From Labrenzia sp. CE80 (GTDB lineage: Bacteria; Pseudomonadota; Alphaproteobacteria; Rhizobiales; Stappiaceae), in NCBI RefSeq assembly GCF_009650605.1, contig NZ_WAJT01000004.1:310001-374000 (forward strand): 64,000 nt of DNA, in the 5' to 3' direction. How positions within the stretch are numbered: the first letter of the stretch is position 1; every line of letters starts with the position of its first letter. The translations under genes and the position numbers were made by a program. Under the pieces are notes generated by a model. It was not told where the DNA came from. It saw nothing but the letters and a program-made list of their open reading frames with translations, and did not search any database. Positions 26,115 through 34,104 of this stretch are shown in pieces.

Positions 26115-26151
26115 CCGCGGAGGTTTATCACACCCTTCCGCGGTCTTTTTT
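26115..26151 (+). terminator. Rho-independent terminator after flhA-fliR operon
   Basis: CCGCGGA (26115-26121) pairs perfectly with TCCGCGG (26137-26143); the next bases are TCTTTTTT. It ends plus-strand transcription before the convergent minus-strand operon, whose last gene stops at 26245. Confidence 0.9.
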
Positions 26152-26244
26152 GTGTAGTTTGTCTGAATTTGCTTCTCAACATATGGACGTTCTGGGCAGA
26201 TAGGTTGAACTGCCAAGGCGCATTCTGCTCCATCTGAAGGGATT

Positions 26245-26694
26245 TCAGAGCCGGGAGTCTTGAAGAGCAGTCAGAAGACGTTGGGTGTTGTCTTCTTCTT
26301 CCTCATCCGGGTTTGAGCCGGTGAACTCGATATACGCCACATTCAGGGCGTTATCCGGAGAGCTCAAAATTAGGGTCAAATAGACCCATACACCCATGTT
26401 GAAGAACTCGAGGTCAAGGCCGATGGTGGGTGTTGTATCCCAGTCAAGCTCGACGTTCGCGCCCATGCCGTAGCGTAGCGTGCCTTCTTTGAAGAACAAT
26501 TCCGCAGACGACTTGATCAGATCGGAGATATTGGCGTGTTTCTCGGTTCGGACGTAGGCCACGAGGTCTATCACGTCCACCAGCTTCATTTCAGCTGTGA
26601 ACGGAGCAAGCGCAACGGCAATCGCCTCTTTCCGGATGCGGTCAGCGCCTTCCGAATTTAGCGGCTCACCGCGATCTTCTGATGATCCCTGCAT
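26245..26694 (-). CDS. Unknown protein downstream of flhB
   Basis: A soluble acidic protein of about 149 residues, last in the motA-fliM-fliN-fliG-flhB operon. No signal peptide or membrane helix is clear. The sequence reads as an alpha/beta fold (MKLVDVIDLVAYVRTEKHANISDLIKSSAELFF, then LRYGMGANVELDWDTTPTIGLDLEFFNMGVWVYLTLILSS) with a very acidic stretch (NPDEEEEDN) near the C-terminus. The start at 26694 lies 25 nt after the flhB stop; the frame is open further upstream inside flhB. I do not recognise the family. Operon position suggests a role in the flagellar motor or export. Confidence 0.75.
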   Translation of the reverse strand: MQGSSEDRGEPLNSEGADRIRKEAIAVALAPFTAEMKLVDVIDLVAYVRTEKHANISDLIKSSAELFFKEGTLRYGMGANVELDWDTTPTIGLDLEFFNMGVWVYLTLILSSPDNALNVAYIEFTGSNPDEEEEDNTQRLLTALQDSRL

Positions 26695-26719
26695 ACTTTC
26701 ACTCTCGTGATACGCCAAG

Positions 26720-27796
26720 TTATACAACAGCGTCGACCCGGCGTGAGTACACGTAGCAGATGATTTCTGCAACCACCCTATAGAACTGAGCTGGAATCAT
26801 ACGATCTATTTCAGCACTAGCAAAAAGAGACCTTGCAAGCTCACGATCTTCAATCACAGGTATCTCATTTTCCTCTGCGATCTGACGGATCTTGAGGGCA
26901 ATGAGATCCTGCCCTTTGGCAACTACGACAGGCGCAGCCATGGTGTCGCTTTCATATCGAAGCGCGACTGCAAAGTGCGTCGGGTTGGCGACGACCAATG
27001 TTGCTTTGGGTACGGCGGACATCATGCGGTTACGAGCGCGATCTCTGGCGAGAGATCGCTGACGTGCCTTGACGATCGGGTCACCCTCGGCCTGTTTGTG
27101 CTCGTCCTTGATGTCCTGCTTGCTCATGCGCAGGTTCTTGCGCCAATGGCTTCTGGACCAGGCTATGTCCACGGCGACAAGCACAATTGTCACGATGCAA
27201 ACGCCGGAGACGAGTTTCATCGAGATCTGCAAGATCAGCTCCGGGAGCGTGCTGGGATCACTGAACATGGCACTCACCAGACCTGATTGGCTTGCCTGGA
27301 ATTGCAGAAAGGCCACCACGCTGACGGTTGAGAACTTGAATACCGCTTTGAGAAATTCGACGAAACCCTGTGCGCCGAATATTCGGTTCCAGCCCTTGAT
27401 CGGGGAGAGCCGCGATCCATCTGGTTTGATACGGTGCAGCACCAGCCGGGGTTTGTTCTGCATGAACGCAGAGGTGAGGCCCGCAAGCGCGATGATTGTG
27501 ACAATGGGCGCGAGGAAACGCCCGACCTCCAACGAGATCGCGTGGGACAAGAGAAGTGCATCAGCGCCATTTCCTAGTTTGTAACCTCCGGCCTTGTCGA
27601 TCATCTGCATCAGTTGGGCCGCGAGGCTCGAGACGCTGGAAGAAAGGACAAAGCTTCCTATAAGCAATATCGCCAGGAAAGATGCGAAGACCGGGGCTTC
27701 TTTAGAAGTTGGTGTGTTACCCTTCTCGATCGCGTCCTGGATTTTTTTCTCAGTTGGCTCCTCTGTTTTTGAGTCTTTATCCTGATCGTCAGACAT
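26720..27796 (-). CDS. flhB: Flagellar type III export protein FlhB
   Basis: FlhB is the substrate-specificity switch of the export gate. The 358-residue protein has a charged N-terminus (KTEEPTEKKIQDAIEKG), four membrane helices and a cytoplasmic domain with the autocleavage motif NPTH at residues 271-274 (LVVANPTHFAVAL). Cleavage between N271 and P272 is known for the family. FliK, its partner in switching, is at 14007. fliG is 38 nt upstream. Confidence 0.97.
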   Translation of the reverse strand: MSDDQDKDSKTEEPTEKKIQDAIEKGNTPTSKEAPVFASFLAILLIGSFVLSSSVSSLAAQLMQMIDKAGGYKLGNGADALLLSHAISLEVGRFLAPIVTIIALAGLTSAFMQNKPRLVLHRIKPDGSRLSPIKGWNRIFGAQGFVEFLKAVFKFSTVSVVAFLQFQASQSGLVSAMFSDPSTLPELILQISMKLVSGVCIVTIVLVAVDIAWSRSHWRKNLRMSKQDIKDEHKQAEGDPIVKARQRSLARDRARNRMMSAVPKATLVVANPTHFAVALRYESDTMAAPVVVAKGQDLIALKIRQIAEENEIPVIEDRELARSLFASAEIDRMIPAQFYRVVAEIICYVYSRRVDAVV

Positions 27797-27834
27797 ATAT
27801 TTACCCGGCTAATAGGTCAGTAGCGGTGGCCGAC

Positions 27835-28869
27835 CTAGTTGAAGAAGGCGCCTTCGTCCTGCTTCGGATTGAGCTCGACCTCTCCGCGGCTCGCCATTTC
27901 GAGAGCCAGGTTGGTGATCGTGCTGCGTGCTTCCAGCACATCTCTCTGTGCGGCAGGTTCGCCGCCGGCAAGTTCATGCTCGGCAATACGGCGTGCACGT
28001 GAGGTCAGCGAGGACAGGATGACCTCCCGGAAATTCGCGTCGGTACCCTTGAGAGCCATTACAATCCGGTCTGTCGGAATCTGATCGAAGATCGCCATCC
28101 TTGTGCGTGCATTGAGATTGATGATGTCATCGAAGGTGAAGAGGAGGCCTTTCAACAATTCGGCGGTCTTGGGCCGAACGTCGTTCAGGTTCTCGAGCGC
28201 ATCCTCCATGTGATCGCGGTCCATCTTGTTGAGGATGTCCGCCATTCTTGCGTAGGAATCTGCCTCGAGAGTACCTGAGAGATTGAGCATGAAGTCTTCA
28301 TGCATGGTTTTCTCGATTTCCCGCATGATCTCGGGCACGACTGCCTTGATCGACAGCATGCGGCGAACCAATTGATTTCGGAGCTGAGGGTTGATCTGGC
28401 CGAGAACCTTTGCAGCAGCGCTAGGTTTGATCTTGGTCAGGATCAGAGCGGCAGTTTGCGGATGTTCCTTTAGCAGGTAGTTCGCAAACACGGTTTCTGA
28501 AACGGTGGCCAATCGATCCCAGATCGATCGATTGGAGTTGCCCAGAACATCGGACATGATGTCGGCGAGCTGCTCTTCCGGCAGAACACCCTCGAGCATT
28601 TTCTCGACTTCTCCGGCGGAACCATAAAGGTTCGCGCCATCTGAGAACTGCTTGATGAATTCATCAGCAAGCTTGTCGATTTCCGCTGACGGCACGCTGC
28701 CGAGCTGCGCTGCGGTCACGGTGATCAGGCGGATTTCCTCCTGGTCGAAGTGCTGCAGCAACTTCGCAGAGTTCGTCTTGCCGAGTGACAGCAGCAGTGC
28801 TGCGACCTTCTCCACCCCGTTGAGAGGTTTTGCCGGCAGGTTCGTCGTCATTTGTACGGTCGCATTCAT
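27835..28869 (-). CDS. fliG: Flagellar motor switch protein FliG
   Basis: FliG transmits torque between MotA and the rotor. The 344 residues contain the N-terminal FliF-binding part (EKVAALLLSLGKTNSAKLLQHFDQEEI), the middle domain (EHPQTAALILTKIKPSAAAKVLGQ) with EHPQ, and the C-terminal domain with charged helix (RTRMAIFDQIPTDRIVMALKGTDANFREVILSSLTSRARR), whose charged residues face MotA. Length and organisation are normal. Confidence 0.97.
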   Translation of the reverse strand: MNATVQMTTNLPAKPLNGVEKVAALLLSLGKTNSAKLLQHFDQEEIRLITVTAAQLGSVPSAEIDKLADEFIKQFSDGANLYGSAGEVEKMLEGVLPEEQLADIMSDVLGNSNRSIWDRLATVSETVFANYLLKEHPQTAALILTKIKPSAAAKVLGQINPQLRNQLVRRMLSIKAVVPEIMREIEKTMHEDFMLNLSGTLEADSYARMADILNKMDRDHMEDALENLNDVRPKTAELLKGLLFTFDDIINLNARTRMAIFDQIPTDRIVMALKGTDANFREVILSSLTSRARRIAEHELAGGEPAAQRDVLEARSTITNLALEMASRGEVELNPKQDEGAFFN

Positions 28870-28884
28870 GTCGGGGGATTACCC

Positions 28885-29295
28885 TCAAGCTTCCAAAGCC
28901 CCGGTCTGGGCGCTGATGATTTCGGTCAGAGAAACGCCAAAGCGCGAGTTGTCATCTTCAACAACCACGACTTCACCTCGGGCAATCACTCGGCCATTGA
29001 CGACAATGTCGATGGGTTCGCCGACACGATGGTTGAGCGGAATAACAGCGCCGCGACCAAGCTTGAGCAGATTTGAAACCAGCATCGTGGCTGAACCGAG
29101 AACGACCTGAATGTTGACCGGAATGCCGAGGATCGTGTCGAGATTGCGGTCATCACCCATGATATCTGAGCTATGATCCTTATCGGCATTGTCGGGGCTC
29201 TCGACCTTGGCGAATGTCGCGGCGCTTGCCGGGTTGACCTTTGGTTCCGCATCTTGGGGTACGTGGTCGATAATCGTTTCGTCGTTGTTCATCAC
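28885..29295 (-). CDS. fliN: Flagellar motor switch protein FliN
   Basis: FliN builds the lower C-ring. The 136-residue protein has an acidic variable N-terminal half and a C-terminal SpoA domain: LDTILGIPVNIQVVLGSATM, LLKLGRGAVIPLNHRVGEPIDIVVNGRVIARGEVVVVEDDNSRFGVSLTEI. The gene overlaps the preceding gene by 4 nt and is followed 15 nt later by fliG. Confidence 0.96.
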   Translation of the reverse strand: MMNNDETIIDHVPQDAEPKVNPASAATFAKVESPDNADKDHSSDIMGDDRNLDTILGIPVNIQVVLGSATMLVSNLLKLGRGAVIPLNHRVGEPIDIVVNGRVIARGEVVVVEDDNSRFGVSLTEIISAQTGALEA

Positions 29296-29876
29296 AGTTC
29301 ATCCTTCTGATGCATGGAAATCGAGCGAAAGGGGCTGCCCAAGGTGTTGTCGATACGGTGGACACGCGTGGGCTTGGGCCCAGGCTGTTCCGAGGAAGTC
29401 GTTTCGACGGGCCGGTCTTTGAGAAACCTGTTCTTGCGACCGTTGCCAGAGCTGTCTTCAAGGACGTCAGGTGCCGCCGATGGGGCCTGGAACAGGTCAA
29501 GGTCGTCGTGGAGTGACGGATCAAGTCGCGCAGCTTTTTCCCGAAGAGCTGTTTCTTTAGAGAGCTCTTTCAGTTCGGACTTCAACACCGATTGCTGACG
29601 CTTTGCTTCTCGTGTCAAACCGTCGATCTCAGCGATGAGCTCGCGGGCATCATCCATGCGAGAGCCGAGCGCGTTGAGAACTTGAGCACCGCGCACATTG
29701 AGTTCCTGAATTGACACTTCAATCCCGTCGAGCGCCAACGCGGTCTGATCAAAAATGCGCTGGTACTCGTTGTGATAGGAACCAAGCCGTTTCAGTTCGC
29801 GGTACATGTGAACCATCTTGAAGGTGGTTACGGCGAGTGCGAGTAGCAGAACGCCGTCAACTAGAGCGGAGATCAT
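29292..29876 (-). CDS. DUF6468-like membrane coiled-coil protein between fliM and fliN
   Basis: A 194-residue protein with an N-terminal membrane helix (about residues 3-20, ALVDGVLLLALAVTTFKM), a short conserved segment MYRELKRLGSYHNEYQRIFDQTALALDGIEVSIQELN, a long coiled-coil (to about residue 115) and a polar, probably disordered, C-terminal third. Proteins of this layout occupy the fliM-fliN gap in many alphaproteobacteria. I recall them as DUF6468 and related to the Caulobacter flagellar positioning protein PflI, but this link is from memory and unverified. It overlaps both neighbours (20 nt with fliM, 4 nt with fliN), indicating tight coupling. Confidence 0.65.
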   Translation of the reverse strand: MISALVDGVLLLALAVTTFKMVHMYRELKRLGSYHNEYQRIFDQTALALDGIEVSIQELNVRGAQVLNALGSRMDDARELIAEIDGLTREAKRQQSVLKSELKELSKETALREKAARLDPSLHDDLDLFQAPSAAPDVLEDSSGNGRKNRFLKDRPVETTSSEQPGPKPTRVHRIDNTLGSPFRSISMHQKDEL

Positions 29877-30810
29877 CGATCAGATCCTTTTCTTCATGGA
29901 TCAGGTCTTCGATCTGCAGCGTATAAGAACCGTTGAGTTGGCCCAGCTGACAGTTGAAAACCGGTTGCTGATTGCAGGAGAGCATCACGGGACTATGGGC
30001 GGTGGCCTGAAGTTCGATCGTTTGCCCGACCCGGAGGCTGCTGATGTCGCCAAGGCTCATTTCCCGTTCTTCCAGAATTGCCTCGAGCTTCACCTCGGTG
30101 CGCTGAATTTCATTGTGGAAGTGCTGCGTCCACTGCTTGTCGCGAGTCGACATTTCGCCAGCGAGCACTTGCGAAAGGCGTTGGCGCAGCGGATTCAATG
30201 TGGCATGCGGCATCACGACGAAGACTTCTCCGCCCCGACCGATAGCCTGAAGCAGAAGCCGTGCGACAACTGCAGGATTGTTCCTGCGCCCGACGACTGC
30301 GAAGTCCATGCGACTTTCGATCCGTTCGAGCTTTAGTTTGGTCTTGGCGATTGGCTCAAAGGAATCTTCAAGGGCTTTGGCGGCAACCTCGAAGACTGTC
30401 CGAGCGATCCTCGTTTCAATATTTGAAAAAGAGCGCTCTTCATCAATCGGCGGCTCGGTGCCATCCGCACCAAACAAGACATCGACCATGGTGAAAATGA
30501 AATCGCGGTCAAAGCCAACAAGGACGCGGGCGTCCCATTCGGGCGAATAAAGGACTGCGACCAAAGCGTTGGATTCAAATTCGTCCAGGACGTCGCCGAT
30601 CCGGTCGTTCTCAACGCAGCTGACCGATACGTAGGACGGAGAAGCCGATTTCTGACGCATTGCGTCTGCGAGGACGCGAGCCATGCGGTCAAAGACAACC
30701 GGAAGCATCGGCAGGCGGTCGACGGAAATACCAGCGGCGTCTAGCAGCCGGTCGGTGATCATTGCCCGTTCTGAGCCAGGGGCGGGGGCGGTGGTTGCGG
30801 CGTCCATCAT
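29857..30810 (-). CDS. fliM: Flagellar motor switch protein FliM
   Basis: FliM forms the middle of the C-ring and in enteric bacteria binds phosphorylated CheY. The 317 residues include the CheC-like middle domain (ALVAVLYSPEWDARVLVGFDRDFIFTMVDVLFGADG) and the C-terminal SpoA domain (VKLEAILEEREMSLGDISSLRVGQTIELQ). The usual N-terminal CheY-binding peptide of the LSQDEIDALL type is not present; the N-terminus instead reads SERAMITDRLLDAAGIS. Two ATG codons in a row (30810, 30807) follow the motA stop by 4 nt. Confidence 0.93.
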   Translation of the reverse strand: MMDAATTAPAPGSERAMITDRLLDAAGISVDRLPMLPVVFDRMARVLADAMRQKSASPSYVSVSCVENDRIGDVLDEFESNALVAVLYSPEWDARVLVGFDRDFIFTMVDVLFGADGTEPPIDEERSFSNIETRIARTVFEVAAKALEDSFEPIAKTKLKLERIESRMDFAVVGRRNNPAVVARLLLQAIGRGGEVFVVMPHATLNPLRQRLSQVLAGEMSTRDKQWTQHFHNEIQRTEVKLEAILEEREMSLGDISSLRVGQTIELQATAHSPVMLSCNQQPVFNCQLGQLNGSYTLQIEDLIHEEKDLIDDLRSS

Positions 30811-30814
30811 CAGG

Positions 30815-31717
30815 TTACGCAGCTCCCTTCTGGCGCATTTCAGAAACGTTGTCCGCAGCCGGTGCGCTTGTGTTCATGGTCTCGCTTTCGACTTCGTCAA
30901 TTGTGGGCCGGTCGTATTCCGAAATGGTCTTGCGACCATGCTCCAGTGCGATCTGCGGAGCGGCGCCGTTGATAAAGGCCAGCAGTGTTTGTTTGACCGC
31001 GATATAGGGGCGCAGGCGAGCCTCCCTCACAGCCTTGATCTTGGCAGCTATCGGTCCGACCAACGCATAAGAGAGGAAAATGCCCAGGAAGGTTCCGACC
31101 AGTGCAGCCCCAATCAGAGAGCCGAGCAGCTGGGGCGACTGATCGATCGCGCCCATCGCTTTGATGACGCCGAGTACGGCGGCGACGATGCCGATCGCGG
31201 GAAGTGCTTCGGCCATGGACGAAAGAGCGTGATAGGGCTTCATCTGATCCCGATGGATCGTGTGAAGCTCTTCATCAACGAGTGCTTCAATCTCGTGGGC
31301 ACGAGCGTTGCCTACAATGATCAGGCGGAAATAGTCGCAGACGAACGTCGTCAATTTCTGGTTGCCCAAGACTGCTGGAAAGTTCTGGAAGATCGATGAG
31401 TTCTGAGGATCCTCAATGTGAGGTTCGATCTCATTGCGGCCCTTTGCACGCAGCTCCCGCATCAAACCGTAAAGCAGTGCCAGAACGTCGAGGTAGTCAC
31501 GCTTGCGGGGCACTGCATTTCGGAGTGCATCGCTGCTTGCAGTTAGCGTGTCCATGATGGCCTTGAGAGGGTTGGCGACAACGAAGGTGCCAATGGCAAC
31601 GCCAACAATGATCACAACTTCCCAAGGCTGCCATAGTACGGACACCTTGCCGCCGAGTGCGGCAAACCCGCCGAGAAGAGAAACGCCTGCGATAATCAGG
31701 CCGAGAACGATAGTCAC
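30815..31717 (-). CDS. motA: Flagellar motor stator protein MotA
   Basis: MotA is the membrane part of the proton-driven stator. The 300 residues contain four membrane helices (about 2-22, 34-54, 165-195, 200-225), the conserved PLKAIMDTL turn, the cytoplasmic charged loop and PAIGIVAAVLGVIKAMGAIDQSPQLLGSLIGAALVGTFLGIFLSYALVGP. It heads the minus-strand operon motA-fliM-DUF6468-fliN-fliG-flhB. motB is about 20 kb away, an arrangement known from rhizobia. A weak copy of the flagellar motif lies at 31775-31785 on the minus strand. Confidence 0.97.
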   Translation of the reverse strand: MTIVLGLIIAGVSLLGGFAALGGKVSVLWQPWEVVIIVGVAIGTFVVANPLKAIMDTLTASSDALRNAVPRKRDYLDVLALLYGLMRELRAKGRNEIEPHIEDPQNSSIFQNFPAVLGNQKLTTFVCDYFRLIIVGNARAHEIEALVDEELHTIHRDQMKPYHALSSMAEALPAIGIVAAVLGVIKAMGAIDQSPQLLGSLIGAALVGTFLGIFLSYALVGPIAAKIKAVREARLRPYIAVKQTLLAFINGAAPQIALEHGRKTISEYDRPTIDEVESETMNTSAPAADNVSEMRQKGAA

Positions 31718-31774
31718 CTGGCAGCCCCCATTTGGTGCGTGTCTGAATTCGATGGGGTGAAGCTAGGCGGCGAG

Positions 31775-31785
31775 ACTTGCCTGAA
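31775..31785 (-). promoter_or_regulatory. Weak flagellar promoter-like motif upstream of motA
   Basis: The minus strand reads TTCAGGCAAGT and then CTCGCCGCC, 57 nt before the motA start. It matches the plus-strand motif at only about 6 of 11 positions but has the same GC-rich second block as the fliF copy. It faces the better copy at 31827-31837 in the divergent gap. Confidence 0.25.
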
Positions 31786-31826
31786 GCTTTCTTGTCGATG
31801 TGAGATGCAGATCGACGCGGGTCAGC

Positions 31827-31845
31827 CTGACACAAGCTCAATGAG
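31827..31845 (+). promoter_or_regulatory. Flagellar promoter-like motif upstream of DUF1217-flgF operon
   Basis: CTGACACAAGC at 31827-31837, then ATGAGC; 51 nt from the 11-mer to the start codon at 31889. It lies in the 171-bp gap divergent to motA. Confidence 0.5.
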
Positions 31846-31888
31846 CAAAAGTTTGGTCAATTCCGTCCCGGCATGAAGAAGATGACCG

Positions 31889-32677
31889 ATGATCAGTACA
31901 TTGCTTCAGTATCAGCTCGTATCGAGCAATATAGACCGTTCTCTAGAGATCGTTGCGCAGGAACCAACTGTGGAACGGGAGACAGCCTACTATCTAGAGA
32001 ACATCGAGAACATCGATTCCATCGATGACTTCCTCGAAGATGATCGCATCTTCGCGTACGCCATGAAAGCTCATGGCCTCGAAGAGATGACCTATGCAAA
32101 GGCATTCATGCGGAAGGTTCTCGAGGAAGGGGTGGATGAAACCACGGCCTTCGCCAATCAGCTGGCGGATGATCGGTACGTCAACTTTGCGGAGACCTTT
32201 AATTTCGCCACATTCGGCGATACCGCAACCGTGTTCTCCAAAGCGCAGGAGGGCACTGTTGAGAACTACGCCCGGCAGACTTTGGAAGAAAATGAGGGGG
32301 AGTCGAACGCAGGTGTGCGTCTGGCGCTCTATTTCAGTCGAAAGGCTGCAGATATCAGTTCCGCTTATGACGTTCTGGCGGACCAGGCACTCGCGGAGAC
32401 GGTTTACACTGCTCTTGGTTTGCCGGACGAGTTCGCAATGTCGGACATCGACAAGCAGGCTGAATATATATCTGAAAAGATTGACTTCGAGCAGCTTGGT
32501 GATCCCGAGTATGTGGATGAACTGCTGCAGCGTTTTTCCGCACTTTATGATCTTGAGAACGGTACCAACCTGGACACTGTTCCCAACCTGCAGATCTCAA
32601 GCGGTACAACGACGACCATCAGCATTGGCGAAAGCCTGCTGGCGAGCATTCAAAGCCTGAAATTGGGGGGATCCTGA
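31889..32677 (+). CDS. DUF1217-type flagellar-associated protein
   Basis: A 262-residue soluble, strongly helical and acidic protein encoded directly before flgF. The pattern of a repeated helical unit around FAYAMKAHGLEEMTYAKAFMRKVLEEG and ADDRYVNFAETFNFATFGD is that of DUF1217 proteins, which accompany flgF in Rhizobiales flagellar clusters. No signal peptide or membrane segment is seen. Its biochemical role is unknown to me; an export-associated or regulatory role is only suggested by position. It is separated from flgF by 3 nt. Confidence 0.75.
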   Translation: MISTLLQYQLVSSNIDRSLEIVAQEPTVERETAYYLENIENIDSIDDFLEDDRIFAYAMKAHGLEEMTYAKAFMRKVLEEGVDETTAFANQLADDRYVNFAETFNFATFGDTATVFSKAQEGTVENYARQTLEENEGESNAGVRLALYFSRKAADISSAYDVLADQALAETVYTALGLPDEFAMSDIDKQAEYISEKIDFEQLGDPEYVDELLQRFSALYDLENGTNLDTVPNLQISSGTTTTISIGESLLASIQSLKLGGS

Positions 32678-32680
32678 TCC

Positions 32681-33406
32681 ATGCAGTCCGCCCTTTACGT
32701 TGCTTTGTCTGCGCAGGTTGCCCTGTCAAATCGCCTCGAGACGGTTTCTCGCAACATCTCCAATATGAATACATCCGGCTATCGTGCCGATGAGATCAAA
32801 TTTTCCGAGCTGGTTTCCAAGGCCGGGCAAGACAAGGTTGCATATGCCTCGACCGGCGAGATGTTCATCTCACGCCAGTTTGGTGGTCTGACGAAGACGG
32901 ACAATCCTCTCGACGTTGCAATCGAGGGAGAGGCCTGGTTTGCGGTCCGCACACCTGAGGGCGTTACGTACACGAGGGACGGGCGCATGGAGATGGATGC
33001 CAATGGCGCGCTGAAAACAGTCAACGGCTATGACGTTCTGGATGCGGGAGGATTGCCAATTCTACTCGACCCGGAAGGGGGAGCTCCCCACATCGATCAA
33101 ACTGGTGAGATTCTCCAGGGTGACGGCGGTGCCGGTGCGATTGGCCTTTTCCTGATTGATGATGATGCGCAGCTCACGAGGACCGACAACTCTGGTGTCG
33201 TGCCAGACAAACCGGCCAGGCCTGTTCAGGATTTCACGACGAATGGCATTCGGCAGGGCTACGTCGAAGGTGCCAACATCAATCCCATTCGTGAGATGAC
33301 GAAACTGATCATGATCACGCGCGCGTTCGAGAGCGCGACCAGCATGATCGATGCAAGCAATCAAACCCAGGAAACGGCCATACGTGAACTTGGAGAAACC
33401 TCATGA
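32681..33406 (+). CDS. flgF: Flagellar basal-body rod protein FlgF
   Basis: FlgF is a proximal rod subunit. The 241-residue protein has the rod/hook N-terminal motif TVSRNISNMNTSGYRADEIKF, the central DNPLDVAIEGEAWFAVRTPEG and TRDGRMEMDANGALKTVNGY, and the C-terminal helix MTKLIMITRAFESATSMIDA. It overlaps the next gene by 4 nt (ATGA). Confidence 0.95.
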   Translation: MQSALYVALSAQVALSNRLETVSRNISNMNTSGYRADEIKFSELVSKAGQDKVAYASTGEMFISRQFGGLTKTDNPLDVAIEGEAWFAVRTPEGVTYTRDGRMEMDANGALKTVNGYDVLDAGGLPILLDPEGGAPHIDQTGEILQGDGGAGAIGLFLIDDDAQLTRTDNSGVVPDKPARPVQDFTTNGIRQGYVEGANINPIREMTKLIMITRAFESATSMIDASNQTQETAIRELGETS

Positions 33407-34104
33407 GTTTGGTTCAGGGCGTTGCGCTCACTGAGCCGGGGTCGGTTGCTCGCATTCCGGTCCCCGCGTCCCGGCCAGGCAATGAGGTTCGCGATGGTGG
33501 TGGGTCTGAGCGTCCGCTCGGGTTCTCGGATTTGCTTGATATTCTCAACCCGTTGCAGCATATCCCGGGCGTGTCTGAGATCTATCGTTCGGTCACGGGT
33601 GACCAAATGTCTGAGGGCGCCAGATTTGCAGGCAACGCTCTGTATGGGCTTGCTTTGGGCGGGCCGCTTGGTCTTGCGGGGATGACTGCCTATTCGATGG
33701 TTGGTCAAGCGGCTGACACTCATTTTTCTGCCGACCCTGCGTTGCAGGAAGCTGGAGATATTCTGCGTACTAGCCAGACGATGGCGTCCAACACGGATAC
33801 ACCTCCGCCGCCACCGGTTCCTCCCAAGAAGCCAGAGAACAGCAGTTTGAATGTTCTTGGTGCAGAAGTCGGAGCGGCAACGGCGAGCGCGCAAGCCGGC
33901 CCGCTGGATCTGACGCGGCTCTCGGCGACTGTGAATTCAACGGAGAGCGAAGTGGACGTTGCTCCCCTTGCGAAGAGAGAGAAGATGCCAACGGGCGAGC
34001 AGCTTGAGGCGATAGCTGCGCATTCGTCCAATCGATTGCCGATCGATGTGCTTAAAGCGCTTCAGGAACGCCACGAAACCTTGGTGGCACATGAACAGTC
34101 TTGA
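33403..34104 (+). CDS. Unknown protein between flgF and fliI
   Basis: A 233-residue protein with three visible parts: an N-terminal region with the motif FSDLLDILNPLQHIPGVSEIYRSVTGD (about residues 42-68), a Gly/Ala/Leu-rich hydrophobic stretch (about 76-102) that could be membrane-associated, and a Pro-rich linker (TPPPPPVPPKKP) leading to a polar helical C-terminus. I recall the NPLQHIP-type motif from hypothetical proteins of alphaproteobacteria, but cannot name a function. It overlaps flgF by 4 nt and fliI by 14 nt, so it is almost surely translated together with them. Confidence 0.75.
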   Translation: MSLVQGVALTEPGSVARIPVPASRPGNEVRDGGGSERPLGFSDLLDILNPLQHIPGVSEIYRSVTGDQMSEGARFAGNALYGLALGGPLGLAGMTAYSMVGQAADTHFSADPALQEAGDILRTSQTMASNTDTPPPPPVPPKKPENSSLNVLGAEVGAATASAQAGPLDLTRLSATVNSTESEVDVAPLAKREKMPTGEQLEAIAAHSSNRLPIDVLKALQERHETLVAHEQS

